DNA of 64,000 bases from Streptomyces sp. CB09001. GTDB taxonomy: Bacteria > Actinomycetota > Actinomycetes > Streptomycetales > Streptomycetaceae. A model generated the notes under the pieces. It saw nothing but the letters and a program-made list of their open reading frames with translations, did not search any database and was not told the origin of the DNA. The translations under genes and the position numbers were made by a program. The stretch covers positions 3,224,001 through 3,288,000 of the forward strand of contig NZ_CP026730.1 in assembly GCF_003369795.1 (NCBI RefSeq). Direction: 5' to 3'. Of the stretch, positions 7,059 through 14,785 are shown in pieces (positions within the stretch are counted from its first letter, which is position 1; each line of letters begins with the position of its first letter).

Positions 7059-7931
7059 TTACGGGCGTCGCCGTCCCGTGCGGTGGGTGAGCAGGAGCGC
7101 CGTCACCGTGAGGCTCTGGATGCCGAGGGTCATGGCCTGCACCTCCGGCTCCTCCACGGCGAGCAGGATCATCGTCGCGTTGACCGCGAAGTGCACCGCG
7201 ATCGAGGCGACGATGCCGGCTCGCTCGTAGGCGGCGGTGACCAGCATGGCCATCGGGATGTTGCTGACGACGAACAGGACACCGCTCGGGGTAGCGAGGC
7301 CCAGGTCGTGCTGGACGGTGCCGTCGATGAAGAAGAGCGGGAGGTGCCACACGGCCCAGGTGACGCCCAGGACCAGACAGACCTGGAGGGTGCCCAGCTT
7401 CTCGCGCAGCCTCGGGTAGGCGGTGCCCCGCCAGCCCGGCTCCTCGGACAGCGGGCCGCTGACCAGCATGCCGACGAGGAACGCGGCGGGCCCGCCGAAG
7501 TCGTCGACGGCGTCCTTCGCCACGTCCATGCCCAGCTCGGGGCCGCCCGCACGGCTCGCCAGCAGGGCGGCGGCCAGTACGGTCGCCGAGCCCAGTACCA
7601 GCAGCAGTACGGCCTTGAGCAGGAGTGCCGCCCGGAAGGGGACCACGTGCTCCGGGACCGGTTCGCCGCGTCGGCGGCGGCGCACGCGGATGACGAGGGC
7701 GCCTATCAGGGGGCCGAAGGCGCCGAGCATGTAGGGGGCGTTGGCGGCTTCGTTCGTCTCCGTGCCGCCCAGCGCGATCGCCGTACCCCAGGAGAGCCAG
7801 CTCACGGCGAAGGCGATGACCATGAAGAGGGTCAGGTCGGCGCGGTAGTGGCGGCCGGGAGCCGGTGCGGCGGCGGTGTGAACGGATGCGCCGAGTGAGG
7901 TGCCCTGCGACACAGTTCCTGAAGTGAGCAT
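7059..7931 (-). CDS. CPBP-family intramembrane metalloprotease
   Basis: A 290-residue polytopic membrane protein of the CPBP (CAAX protease and bacteriocin-processing) family. The three motifs are visible: SEEPGWRG (about 161-168), WHLPLFF (about 194-200) and HFAVN (about 248-252), which carry the Glu-Glu, His and His/Asn expected at the active site. About seven or eight hydrophobic segments can be counted. In other bacteria these proteins process or confer immunity to small peptides, or act in membrane quality control; the target here is unknown. The ATG at 7931 has a GAAGTGAG just upstream. The MBL hydrolase follows at 11 bp. Confidence 0.85.
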   Translation of the reverse strand: MLTSGTVSQGTSLGASVHTAAAPAPGRHYRADLTLFMVIAFAVSWLSWGTAIALGGTETNEAANAPYMLGAFGPLIGALVIRVRRRRRGEPVPEHVVPFRAALLLKAVLLLVLGSATVLAAALLASRAGGPELGMDVAKDAVDDFGGPAAFLVGMLVSGPLSEEPGWRGTAYPRLREKLGTLQVCLVLGVTWAVWHLPLFFIDGTVQHDLGLATPSGVLFVVSNIPMAMLVTAAYERAGIVASIAVHFAVNATMILLAVEEPEVQAMTLGIQSLTVTALLLTHRTGRRRP

Positions 7932-7976
7932 GCCAAACCTTCGATTGTCCGTGGTGACGGGTCACGCGGCTGATGA

Positions 7977-8050
7977 GTGACGCGTGTGATGGGTGACGCG
8001 TGTGATGGGTGACGTGCGTGATGTGTGACGGGCGTGATGTGTGACGGGCG
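7977..8050 (+). repeat. 16-bp tandem repeat (4.6 copies)
   Basis: Units GTGACGCGTGTGATGG (twice), GTGACGTGCGTGATGT and GTGACGGGCGTGATGT, then a partial copy, lie between the CPBP gene start and the end of the hydrolase gene, in the likely CPBP promoter region. No coding sequence overlaps. Confidence 0.9.
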
Positions 8051-8073
8051 CGCCCGACGTTGATTCGTCGAGG

Positions 8074-9030
8074 TCAGGAGCGGGTCGTACGCCGCTTCTC
8101 CGCGGGGGCGCCCGAGGGCTCGCCCAGGCGGGTCCGGAGCCAGGTCGCGACGAGGGCGAGCAGCTCCGGGTCGACCGGTTCGCGCAGGAGGCGACGGTAG
8201 GCACGGAGCGTGGGCCGGCCCGTGTCGCGGCGCAGTACATGGGTCAGGTCGGGGACGCGGTGGATCTCGGTGTCGCCGCCGGGCACCAAGCGCCGGATCT
8301 CGTCCAGGTCGGCGGGAGGCACCTGGATGTCCTTGTCGCCGGTGACGGCGAGCACGGGGACCGCGGCCGGGACGGCGGCCAGGTCGTCACGGGTGTCGTG
8401 GACGAGCATCTCGCGCATCCAGCGGGCGTTGACCCGGAGACCGGCGATGCGCGCCACGTCGGTGCGGGTGCGCTTGACGCGGGCCAGGACGCGCTCGCCC
8501 AGAGCGCCCAGCGGGCGGCGCAGGAGGCGGACCGGGGCGGGCATGCCCCCGAGGACCGACGCCGCCTGCCAGCGGAAGGCCGCCTCACCCTCGCGGGCGA
8601 ACCCGGCCAGCAGTACCGCCGCCGCCACCTCCTGCCGGGCGGCGAGGGACATCGCGTGCAGCGCGCCTTCGCTGTGGCCGACGACGCCGACGGCGTCGGG
8701 GCGTATGTCGGGGTGCGCGGCCAGAGCGCGCAGGGCGGCGCCGGCGTCGCGGCGGTTGTCGGTGAAGCCGCTCTCCTCCCAGACGCCGGGCGTGGCACCC
8801 GCGCCGCGCCGGTCGTAGCGCAGCGTGGCGAGGCCCGCCGCGGCCAGGGTGTCGGCCAACGGGCGCCCGAGGTTCAGCGGCAGCCTGGGCGTGTTGCCCT
8901 CGCGGTCCAAGGGGCCCGAGCCGTGCAGCAGGAGGACGGCGGGGTGCGGTCCGGGGCCGGCGGGAAGGCTCAGAGTGCCGGCCAGCGAGGTCCCGTCGTC
9001 CGCGGTGACCGTCAGGTCGGTTTCGGGCAA
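8074..9030 (-). CDS. Alpha/beta hydrolase
   Basis: An alpha/beta hydrolase of about 318 residues. It has the oxyanion loop LLLHGSGPLDREG, nucleophile elbow GHSEGA (Ser), acid in VTGDKDIQVP and histidine in PDLTHVLRR, so the catalytic triad is intact. The N-terminal part (TVTADDGTSLAGTLSLPAG) is typical of EstD/BAAT-like serine hydrolases. There is no signal peptide. The start is uncertain: TTG at 9030 has GGCGGAG just upstream, whereas TTG at 9057 has no ribosome site. It is divergent from an HTH regulator only about 55 bp away, which probably controls it. Confidence 0.8.
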   Translation of the reverse strand: MPETDLTVTADDGTSLAGTLSLPAGPGPHPAVLLLHGSGPLDREGNTPRLPLNLGRPLADTLAAAGLATLRYDRRGAGATPGVWEESGFTDNRRDAGAALRALAAHPDIRPDAVGVVGHSEGALHAMSLAARQEVAAAVLLAGFAREGEAAFRWQAASVLGGMPAPVRLLRRPLGALGERVLARVKRTRTDVARIAGLRVNARWMREMLVHDTRDDLAAVPAAVPVLAVTGDKDIQVPPADLDEIRRLVPGGDTEIHRVPDLTHVLRRDTGRPTLRAYRRLLREPVDPELLALVATWLRTRLGEPSGAPAEKRRTTRS

Positions 9031-9061
9031 GGCTCCGCCTCTCTCGATTTCTCTCAACTAC

Positions 9062-9085
9062 GAGAACGTTATCAGATGTGAGAAC
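9062..9085 (+). promoter_or_regulatory. Candidate operator between hydrolase and HTH gene
   Basis: GAGAAC occurs twice in direct orientation (9062-9067 and 9080-9085), 18 bp apart, with a TATCAG hexamer (9070-9075) between. The second copy abuts the regulator's start codon. The small divergent gap makes this the likely autoregulatory site. Confidence 0.4.
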
Positions 9086-9634
9086 ATGAGCCTCATGGCT
9101 ACCTCGAATCTCCTTCTCCACCCGGTCCGCATGCGCATCCTCCAAACCCTGGTCGGTGCCGGTGAACTGACCACGGCTCAGCTGCGCGAACGGCTCCCCG
9201 ACGTCTCGCCCGCGTCCATGTACCGGCACATGGCCACCCTCACCGAGGCCGGTGTCCTGGAGGTGAGCCAGGAGAGACGTGTACGCGGCACCGTCGAGCG
9301 CAGTTACCGGGTGCGCCAGGACGAGGCCCTGGTCGACGAGGATGCCCGCGCCGCCATGACCAAGGACGACCACCGGCAGGCCTTCACCGTCTTCACCGGC
9401 GCCCTCATGGCCGACTTCGACCGCTACCTCTCCCGCGACGACACCGAGCCCGTCCGCGAAGGCGTCCTCTATCGGCAGGGCGCGGTCTGGCTGAGGGACG
9501 AGGAGTTCACCGAACTCGTCGCGGAGCTTGAGGCCGTGGTCGCCCGTCGCACCGGGCACCGACCGGACGACGGCCGCGTCCGCCACCTCATCAGTCTCGT
9601 CGTCATGCCGGACAAGGAGGGCGGTCCGGCGTAA
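9086..9634 (+). CDS. ArsR-like winged-helix transcriptional regulator
   Basis: A 182-residue regulator with an N-terminal winged helix (about 1-75) of the ArsR/YdfF type: LLLHPVRMRILQTLVGAGEL, then TTAQLRERLPDVSPASMYRHM as recognition region. The C-terminal half (about 90-175) resembles the DUF-type effector domain found with ArsR-like HTH proteins in Streptomyces and has no Cys metal site. Start: ATG at 9086 (MSLMATSN) or 9095. Neither has a Shine-Dalgarno, so the mRNA may be nearly leaderless. It is divergent from the alpha/beta hydrolase and presumably represses it. Confidence 0.8.
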   Translation: MSLMATSNLLLHPVRMRILQTLVGAGELTTAQLRERLPDVSPASMYRHMATLTEAGVLEVSQERRVRGTVERSYRVRQDEALVDEDARAAMTKDDHRQAFTVFTGALMADFDRYLSRDDTEPVREGVLYRQGAVWLRDEEFTELVAELEAVVARRTGHRPDDGRVRHLISLVVMPDKEGGPA

Positions 9635-9738
9635 GGGACCCGTATGGGAGTGGCACGGGGTGGTGGCGCCCGGCCGGGCAGGACCTAGGGTGTCCCGGGT
9701 TGCCGGAAGGACTGGCCCGGGGAGACAGGGAGGCGGCC

Positions 9739-10224
9739 GTGGGTGCTGCGCGTACGAGCAGGACACCGTTGCCGGGGATAGGGGTGCGCTACGACCTGGT
9801 CACCCGGGAGCGGCGCCGGCTGTCGGTGGTGGCTGAGCCTGCCGGGGCGCGGACGCTGAGCGCGTACCGCAAGGACGACCCGGACGACGCCGCGCTGTCG
9901 GTGCGGCTGGACGCGCAGGAGGCGGCCCTGGTCGTCGATGCGCTCAGGCCCGCCCATCACAGCCCGAGCCTGCTGTCGACGACCGAACTGGGGCTGGTCG
10001 CGGAGCGGATCGGGCTCTCGACCGCGTCGCACTGGAACGGGCGCCTGCTGGGCGACACCCGCACCCGTACCGAGACCGGGGTGTCCATCGTCGCGGTGCT
10101 GCGGCGCACCGAGGCGCTCCCGTCCCCGGGGCCGGACTTCCGGCTGGCCGGCGGCGACACGCTGATCGTGATCGGGACCCGCGAGGGTGTCGACACGGCC
10201 GCGGAGATCCTCGGGCGGGAGTGA
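9739..10224 (+). CDS. KhtT-like regulatory subunit of a K+/H+ antiporter (TrkA-C domain)
   Basis: A 161-residue soluble protein. The N-terminal half (RTPLPGIGVRYDLVTRERRR) matches KhtT-type proteins, and the C-terminal half (about 80-160) is a TrkA-C/RCK-C domain ending in FRLAGGDTLIVIGTREGVD. In Bacillus, KhtT gates the antiporter KhtU in response to pH and cyclic di-AMP. The start is a GTG at 9739 preceded by GGGAGG at 6 nt. Unusually, its presumed partner, the gene at 10265-11476, is convergent rather than downstream on the same strand, so the two are not in one operon. Confidence 0.82.
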   Translation: MGAARTSRTPLPGIGVRYDLVTRERRRLSVVAEPAGARTLSAYRKDDPDDAALSVRLDAQEAALVVDALRPAHHSPSLLSTTELGLVAERIGLSTASHWNGRLLGDTRTRTETGVSIVAVLRRTEALPSPGPDFRLAGGDTLIVIGTREGVDTAAEILGRE

Positions 10225-10264
10225 GCCCAGCCCCCGCGTCGGTGCGCGTGCCGCCGCCCCGCCC

Positions 10265-11476
10265 TCACACGTTGGCGTGCGTCGACTCCGCGGGAGTGGA
10301 CGCGGCGACGGGCGCACCCTTGCGGGGGCCGCGGGTGAGGCGGCGGGCGAGGGGCTCGGTGAAGCGGGCCGTGAGCGGGCCGAGTACGACGAGGATGAGG
10401 ACGTACGCCGTCGCCAGCGGGCCGATACGGGGCTCGACGCCCACCGCGAGCCCGGCGATGACGATCGAGAACTCGCCGCGGGCCACCAGCGTGCCGCCCG
10501 CCCGCCAGCGGCCCGCGCCGCGCAGGCCGGCGCGGTGGGCGGCGTACCAGCCGGTGGCGACCTTGGTGAGGGCGGTGACGGCGGCGAGGAGCAGGGCCGG
10601 GACCAGGACCGGCGGGATGTCGGCCGGGTTGGTGGACAGCCCGAAGAAGACGAAGAAGACGGCGGCGAACAGGTCGCGCAGCGGGGTGAGGAGGCTGCTG
10701 GCGCCCTCGGCGACCTCGCCGGACAGGGCGATGCCGACGAGGAAGGCGCCGACCGCCGCCGAGACCTGGAGCTCCTGGGCGAGGCCCGCCACCACGAGGG
10801 TCAGGCCGAGAACCACCAGCAGGAGCGTTTCCGCACTGTCGGAGGAGACCGCGCGGCTGATCAGCCGCCCGTGGCGCAGCGCGAGGTACAGGACGGCACC
10901 GACGGTGCCCAGGGAGATCAGCAGGGTGACGGTGCCGCCGGCCAGGCTGACGCCGGCGAGCAGGGCCGTGAGGATCGGCAGGTAGACGGCCATGGCGAGG
11001 TCCTCGATGACGAGGACGCCGAGGACGACGGGGGTCTCGCGGTTGCCGAGCCGGCCCAGGTCGCCGAGGACCTTGGCGATCACGCCGGAGGACGAGATCC
11101 AGGTGACGCCCGCGAGCGCGACGGCGGCCACCGGGCCCCAGCCCAGGACCAGTGCCGCTACGGCGCCGGGTACGGCGTTCAGGACGAAGTCGACCGCGCC
11201 GGAGGGGTATTGGGTCTTGAGGTTGGTGACCAGTTCGGAGGCGCTGTACTCGAGGCCGAGGAGGAGCAGGAGCAGGATGACGCCGATTTCCGCGCCCGTG
11301 GCGGTGAACTCCTCGCTCGCCTGCAGGGGCAGGATGCCGCCGTGGCCGAAGGCGAGGCCGGCCAGCAGGTAGAGGGGGATGGGCGAGAAGCCCACGCGGC
11401 CGGCGATGCGGCCGAGGACGCCCAGGGCGAGGATGATCGCTCCGAGTTCGATGAGCACGGCGGTCGTGTTGTGCAC
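10265..11476 (-). CDS. KhtU-like CPA2 cation:proton antiporter
   Basis: A 403-residue membrane protein of the monovalent cation:proton antiporter-2 family with about 12 transmembrane segments. Signature stretches are GLAFGHGGILP, LLLLLGLEYSASEL, VTWISSSGVIAKVL and VLGVLVIEDLAMA, the last with the ED pair of the CPA2 ion site. No RCK domain is attached, so it needs a separate regulatory subunit, most likely the KhtT-like protein encoded convergently 40 bp away. The start is an ATG in cat(11474-11476). The long upstream region holds an 18-bp tandem repeat. Confidence 0.88.
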   Translation of the reverse strand: MHNTTAVLIELGAIILALGVLGRIAGRVGFSPIPLYLLAGLAFGHGGILPLQASEEFTATGAEIGVILLLLLLGLEYSASELVTNLKTQYPSGAVDFVLNAVPGAVAALVLGWGPVAAVALAGVTWISSSGVIAKVLGDLGRLGNRETPVVLGVLVIEDLAMAVYLPILTALLAGVSLAGGTVTLLISLGTVGAVLYLALRHGRLISRAVSSDSAETLLLVVLGLTLVVAGLAQELQVSAAVGAFLVGIALSGEVAEGASSLLTPLRDLFAAVFFVFFGLSTNPADIPPVLVPALLLAAVTALTKVATGWYAAHRAGLRGAGRWRAGGTLVARGEFSIVIAGLAVGVEPRIGPLATAYVLILVVLGPLTARFTEPLARRLTRGPRKGAPVAASTPAESTHANV

Positions 11477-12101
11477 GGGCGTCTGTCCTCCGGGGTGGGT
11501 CGGTGGCGGGCGGGTGCGCGGGGCCGCGGGGCGTGTCGTGCGCGGGTGCGGGTGCGGGTGGGAGTGCGGGGTGGGAATGCGGTGCGGGGTCCGTCCGTGA
11601 TCGGTGCGGGTACGTGGTTGGTGGGGGGTGCGTGGTCGGTGGGGGGTGCGTGGTCGGTGCGGGGAGCGTGGTTGGTGCGGGCCGGGTGGGCGCGGGCCGG
11701 GTGGGTGCGCCGCCCGGCTTTGCGGGGTGCCTCCCCCAGTGCCTGAACGGCCTGGGAGCTACCCCCGCCGCCCACCCGTGCCGCCCCGGCGGCACGACTC
11801 CCCGCAGCTGCGGCGGGGGGACTGCTGCCCTCAGCTGACTGGGGGTGACTGGCCGCAGGTGCGGGCGCGTGGGTGCGTCAGGATTCGGGGACGCTGTCTC
11901 GGGCCGTGTTGTCGATGCGTACGGGGTTCACGGGGTCGGTGGGGCCGACGGTCGGGGCGGCTCGGTGCGTCTGGTGCATCCGGCTTGCCCCCGTCTCCTC
12001 GAACTGCCGTACCCTCTGGGTGAACTGAGCGCCCGTCCGCTCGACGAAGCATCACGGAACGAAGCATCACGGCGCGGTAAAGAAGTTTACCGCATCACTT
12101 A
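11477..12101 (+). other. Long non-coding stretch upstream of the KhtU-like gene
   Basis: About 625 bp without a convincing gene. Short open frames here are all low-complexity. It holds G-rich GTGCGGG strings, the 18-bp tandem repeat (11610-11681), an imperfect inverted repeat of the common Streptomyces type (about 11730-11766, CTCCCCCAG ... CTGGGAG), and an AT-rich cluster of GCATCAC motifs (12045-12117). The promoter of the antiporter gene must lie here. Confidence 0.6.
11610..11681 (+). repeat. 18-bp tandem repeat, four copies
   Basis: Units GTACGTGGTTGGTGGGGG, GTGCGTGGTCGGTGGGGG, GTGCGTGGTCGGTGCGGG and GAGCGTGGTTGGTGCGGG follow one another without gaps, and a degenerate tail (CCGGGTGGGCGCGGG) continues to about 11710. 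They stand 130-200 bp upstream of the KhtU-like start. Confidence 0.9.
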
Positions 12102-12117
12102 TTACGCATTGTGATGC
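12045..12117 (+). repeat. Cluster of GCATCAC repeats with a hairpin at the 3' end of the NhaP-like gene
   Basis: CGAAGCATCACGG occurs twice 15 bp apart (12045-12057, 12060-12072). A short perfect hairpin GGTAAA-GAAG-TTTACC follows (12076-12091), then GCATCAC (12092-12098) inverted against GTGATGC (12111-12117). The right arm lies inside the last codons of the antiporter gene. The patch is AT-rich for this genome and could be a terminator or a protein-binding cluster. Confidence 0.6.
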
Positions 12118-13643
12118 TTTTCGGGGTGCATGGGGAGCAATGGCTCCGCCTCCGGAGCGCCGTGCTCGCCGAGCCAGCGGGCCAGTTTGCCGCGGCGGCC
12201 GACGGCGCGCAGTCGGCGTTCCGCCGCCTCCCGGACCTGGGGTGTGGTGATGAGCAGCAGTTCGTCACCAGCGCGCAGCACGGTGTCGCGGTCGGGTACG
12301 AGACTGGCGCCGTCGCGGACGACGAGGGTGACGGCCGTCGGGTGCGGCAGCCGCAGTTCGAAGACGGTGACGCCGTGCAGCCGCGACCCCGCCGGGACGG
12401 ACACCGTGAGCAGGTCGGCGTCCAGGACGTCGAGCGGCGCCGTCTCGACCTGGATCTCGCGCAGCGCGTCCGGACGGGTCACCCCCGTCCACCGGGCCAC
12501 GGCGGGCAGCGTGGGCCCCTGGAGCAGGGTGAAGAGGACGACGAGCACGAACACGATGTTCAGGGCGTCGCGCGCACCGGTCACCCCGGCCACGACCGGG
12601 AAGGTCGTGAGCACGATGGGGACCGCGCCGCGCAGACCGGCCCAGGAGATGAAGACCTGCTCACGCCAGGGCACGCGGAACGGCAGCAGGCAGAGCAGCA
12701 CCGACACCGGCCGGGCGAGCAGCAGCAGGACCAGGCCGACGACCAGGGCCGGGAGGATCGCGGAGGGCAGTTCGCTCGGGTCGACGAGCAGGCCGAGCAT
12801 GACGAACAGCCCGATCTGGGCCAGCCATCCGACGCCCTCGGCGAAGGAGCGGGTGGCCGCGCGGTGGGGCAGCTTGGCGTTGCCGAGAACGAGCCCGGAG
12901 AGGTAGGCGGCGATGATGCCGCTGGCCCCGAGGGCTCCTGCGGCGGCGAAGGCGATGACGCCGAAGCCGACGGTGGCCAGCGGGTACAGGCCGGTCGCGG
13001 GCAGGGCGATGTGCCGCAGCGCCGCGACGCCCAGGCGGCCGATCACCACGCCCAGGACTCCGCCGACCACGAGCTGGAAGAGGAGGTTGCCCACGACGGG
13101 GAGCGGTCCCGGCAGGTCGGCGGTGGTGGAGAAGAGCAGGACCAGGATGATGGTGGGCGCGTCGTTGAAGCCCGACTCGGCCTCCACCAGCACGCTGACC
13201 TTGCGCGGCAGCGGCAGGGCGCGCAGTACGGCGAAGACGGCGGCGGCGTCGGTGGAGGAGACGATCGCCCCGATCAGCAGGGCCAGCCGCCAGTCCATCC
13301 CCAGCAGCCAGTGGGCGCCCGCCGCGGTCACCACGACGGAGATCGCCACGCCCACCGTGGCGAGCACGCCGGCCGGGGCGAGCAGCCGCCGTACGTCGCT
13401 CCACCGGGTGGTCAGGCCGCCCTCGACCAGGATGAGCGCGAGGGCGGCCGCGCCCAGGGCCTGGGCCAGCTGGGCGTCGTCGAAGCGCAGGCCGAGACCG
13501 TCCTCGCCCGCGACGAGCCCGACGCACAGGAACAGCAGCAGGCTGGGCAGGCCGACGCGGTGGGCGGCGCGGGCCGCGGCGATGCTGGCCAGCAGTACCG
13601 TGCCGCCGATCAGCAGCATCACGTACAGCTCGGACAGGGTCAT
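12102..13643 (-). CDS. NhaP2/CvrA-like potassium/proton antiporter with C-terminal RCK-C domain
   Basis: A 513-residue CPA1-type antiporter. About 12 hydrophobic helices span residues 1-390, with the ion-site motifs IVSSTDAAAVFAVL and EAESGFNDAPTIILV and the helix-10 stretch SWAGLRGAVPIVL. A cytoplasmic TrkA-C domain (about 405-490) is followed by a short acidic tail. The family exports K+ or Na+ in exchange for H+. It is the second K+/H+ antiporter type here, close to the KhtT/KhtU-like pair. The start is an ATG at 13643; the gene ends in TAA, unusual for this genome, inside an AT-rich repeat patch. Confidence 0.88.
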   Translation of the reverse strand: MTLSELYVMLLIGGTVLLASIAAARAAHRVGLPSLLLFLCVGLVAGEDGLGLRFDDAQLAQALGAAALALILVEGGLTTRWSDVRRLLAPAGVLATVGVAISVVVTAAGAHWLLGMDWRLALLIGAIVSSTDAAAVFAVLRALPLPRKVSVLVEAESGFNDAPTIILVLLFSTTADLPGPLPVVGNLLFQLVVGGVLGVVIGRLGVAALRHIALPATGLYPLATVGFGVIAFAAAGALGASGIIAAYLSGLVLGNAKLPHRAATRSFAEGVGWLAQIGLFVMLGLLVDPSELPSAILPALVVGLVLLLLARPVSVLLCLLPFRVPWREQVFISWAGLRGAVPIVLTTFPVVAGVTGARDALNIVFVLVVLFTLLQGPTLPAVARWTGVTRPDALREIQVETAPLDVLDADLLTVSVPAGSRLHGVTVFELRLPHPTAVTLVVRDGASLVPDRDTVLRAGDELLLITTPQVREAAERRLRAVGRRGKLARWLGEHGAPEAEPLLPMHPEKHHNA

Positions 13644-13659
13644 CGGACGCGCCCCGGGC

Positions 13660-13712
13660 CGTACGCGTCCGCGTCCGCCGCCCCGTACGCGTCCGCCACC
13701 CCGTACGCGCCG
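13660..13712 (+). repeat. CCGTACGCGTCCGC triplicate
   Basis: Three near-copies of CCGTACGCG(TCCGC) fill the gap between the antiporter start and the DUF3040 stop. No coding function seen. Confidence 0.65.
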
Positions 13713-13715
13713 GGG

Positions 13716-14006
13716 TCAGGACCCGGAGGGCGGGGACCGGGTGCCGCGCTCGCGCCGGTGCGGGTCGAAGAGTTCACCGGCGATGCCGGCGAAGACCAGC
13801 CCGGCAGCGATGAGCAGCCCGTGGGCCAGGAACATGCCGGCGGCCAGCGCGCCCAGGGCGACGGCGAGCAGCAGCCAGGCCCGGTGGTACCGGCACTCGC
13901 GCGGGCGGCAGGGACGGCCGTCGGCGAAGGCCCGGGCGAACTGGGGATCCTCGCGGTGCAGGCGGGACTCGATGTCGCTGAGCCTGCGGTCTTCGGGTAC
14001 GGGCAT
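13716..14006 (-). CDS. DUF3040 small membrane protein
   Basis: A 96-residue protein of the actinobacterial DUF3040 family. The opening RRLSDIESRLHREDPQFARAF is the family hallmark. Two hydrophobic helices (about 42-60 and 62-78) are separated by a turn, and the tail is polar. The function is unknown; members are usually strongly expressed small inner-membrane proteins. The ATG at 14006 has a good GGAGGAGG about 7 nt upstream. It precedes the NhaP-like antiporter by about 70 bp on the same strand. Confidence 0.85.
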   Translation of the reverse strand: MPVPEDRRLSDIESRLHREDPQFARAFADGRPCRPRECRYHRAWLLLAVALGALAAGMFLAHGLLIAAGLVFAGIAGELFDPHRRERGTRSPPSGS

Positions 14007-14378
14007 GGGGTCCTCCTCCCGACGCGGGGCCCTGGGCGGGCGACGCGGTCAGTGGGGCGGGCCATGTGCTCTCCTTGCGGGGTGGGACATCACGATCACA
14101 CCAGGACGTAGCGGCCGGGTTGGGGGAGTGGGCTCCAGACTGGCCCGCGCGGGCCCGTCCGGGCCATCCGGGGCGGCACCCAAATACGGCGGCGTGCGAC
14201 CTGTAGTCCACGTGTACGTGGGGTCTGCGTGTACGTGGGGTCTACGCACATGTGAGGTCGACGTGTACTCGGCGCCCACGTGTACGTGGCGGTGAAGCCG
14301 CGAGCGGCCGAGGCGCGGCCGGGGGAAGATCTGGGTGTCCTGCGCGCTCGCGGGGGGCCGACCGGGAAGGACCAGCTC
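14007..14378 (+). other. Intergenic region with ACGTGTACGTGG repeats
   Basis: This 372-bp gap separates divergent genes (DUF3040 and a zinc-ribbon protein). I see no gene. Its most obvious content is a cluster of CGTGTACGTG motifs at 14209-14289. Confidence 0.6.
14209..14289 (+). repeat. CGTGTACGTG motif cluster
   Basis: CGTGTACGTG occurs at 14211-14220, 14228-14237 and 14279-14288, with a partial ACGTGTAC at 14261-14268. The first two are part of a 17-bp tandem unit ending GGGGTCT. The outer copies are near-palindromic (CCACGTGTACGTGG). They lie upstream of the zinc-ribbon gene. Confidence 0.8.
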
Positions 14379-14666
14379 GTGATCATTTTTGGCACCAAGG
14401 GATACCTCTACCAACTCGCGATACTGACCCTGGTGTGCGGCCGGTGCGGCAACCCCGCCGCGCACACGCTCAGGAAACGCGTCACGAAGTTCACCCTGTT
14501 CTTCGTGCCGCTGTTCCCCTTCTCGACGAAGTACGCGACCCAGTGCACCTTCTGCGGCGCCGAGCAGCAGGTGACCAGGGAGCAGGCGGAGCAGCTCCAG
14601 GCGCAGGAGGCCGGCGGCGGTCAGGCGTACGGGCCGTCCGGTCAGCAGCCGTACCAGCGGCCTTAG
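14379..14666 (+). CDS. Zinc-ribbon small protein
   Basis: A 95-residue protein with two CxxC knuckles (CGRCG and CTFCG) about 36 residues apart, forming a zinc ribbon like the zf-ribbon (DUF4178/zinc_ribbon_15) proteins common in actinobacteria. A hydrophobic, aromatic segment between them (FTLFFVPLFPFSTKY) suggests membrane contact. The tail is Gln/Gly-rich. The start is a GTG at 14379 with GGAAGGA at 8 nt; the earlier open frame has no ribosome site. The function is unknown. Confidence 0.78.
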   Translation: MIIFGTKGYLYQLAILTLVCGRCGNPAAHTLRKRVTKFTLFFVPLFPFSTKYATQCTFCGAEQQVTREQAEQLQAQEAGGGQAYGPSGQQPYQRP

Positions 14667-14785
14667 GGGCCGGCGGAGGTTAGCGGCTGCCCCCTGCCTT
14701 CCGCGTTGCCGGTTTCCGGCAGCGTTGACTACCCTCACGTTGCCGGACACCGCGCACCGGGCGTGAACGGCAGGGGAGGCGCGGG

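Noticed and set aside
11503..12114. Several short ORFs upstream of the KhtU-like gene
   Set aside because: Low complexity, overlapping in both strands, no ribosome site and no recognisable domain.
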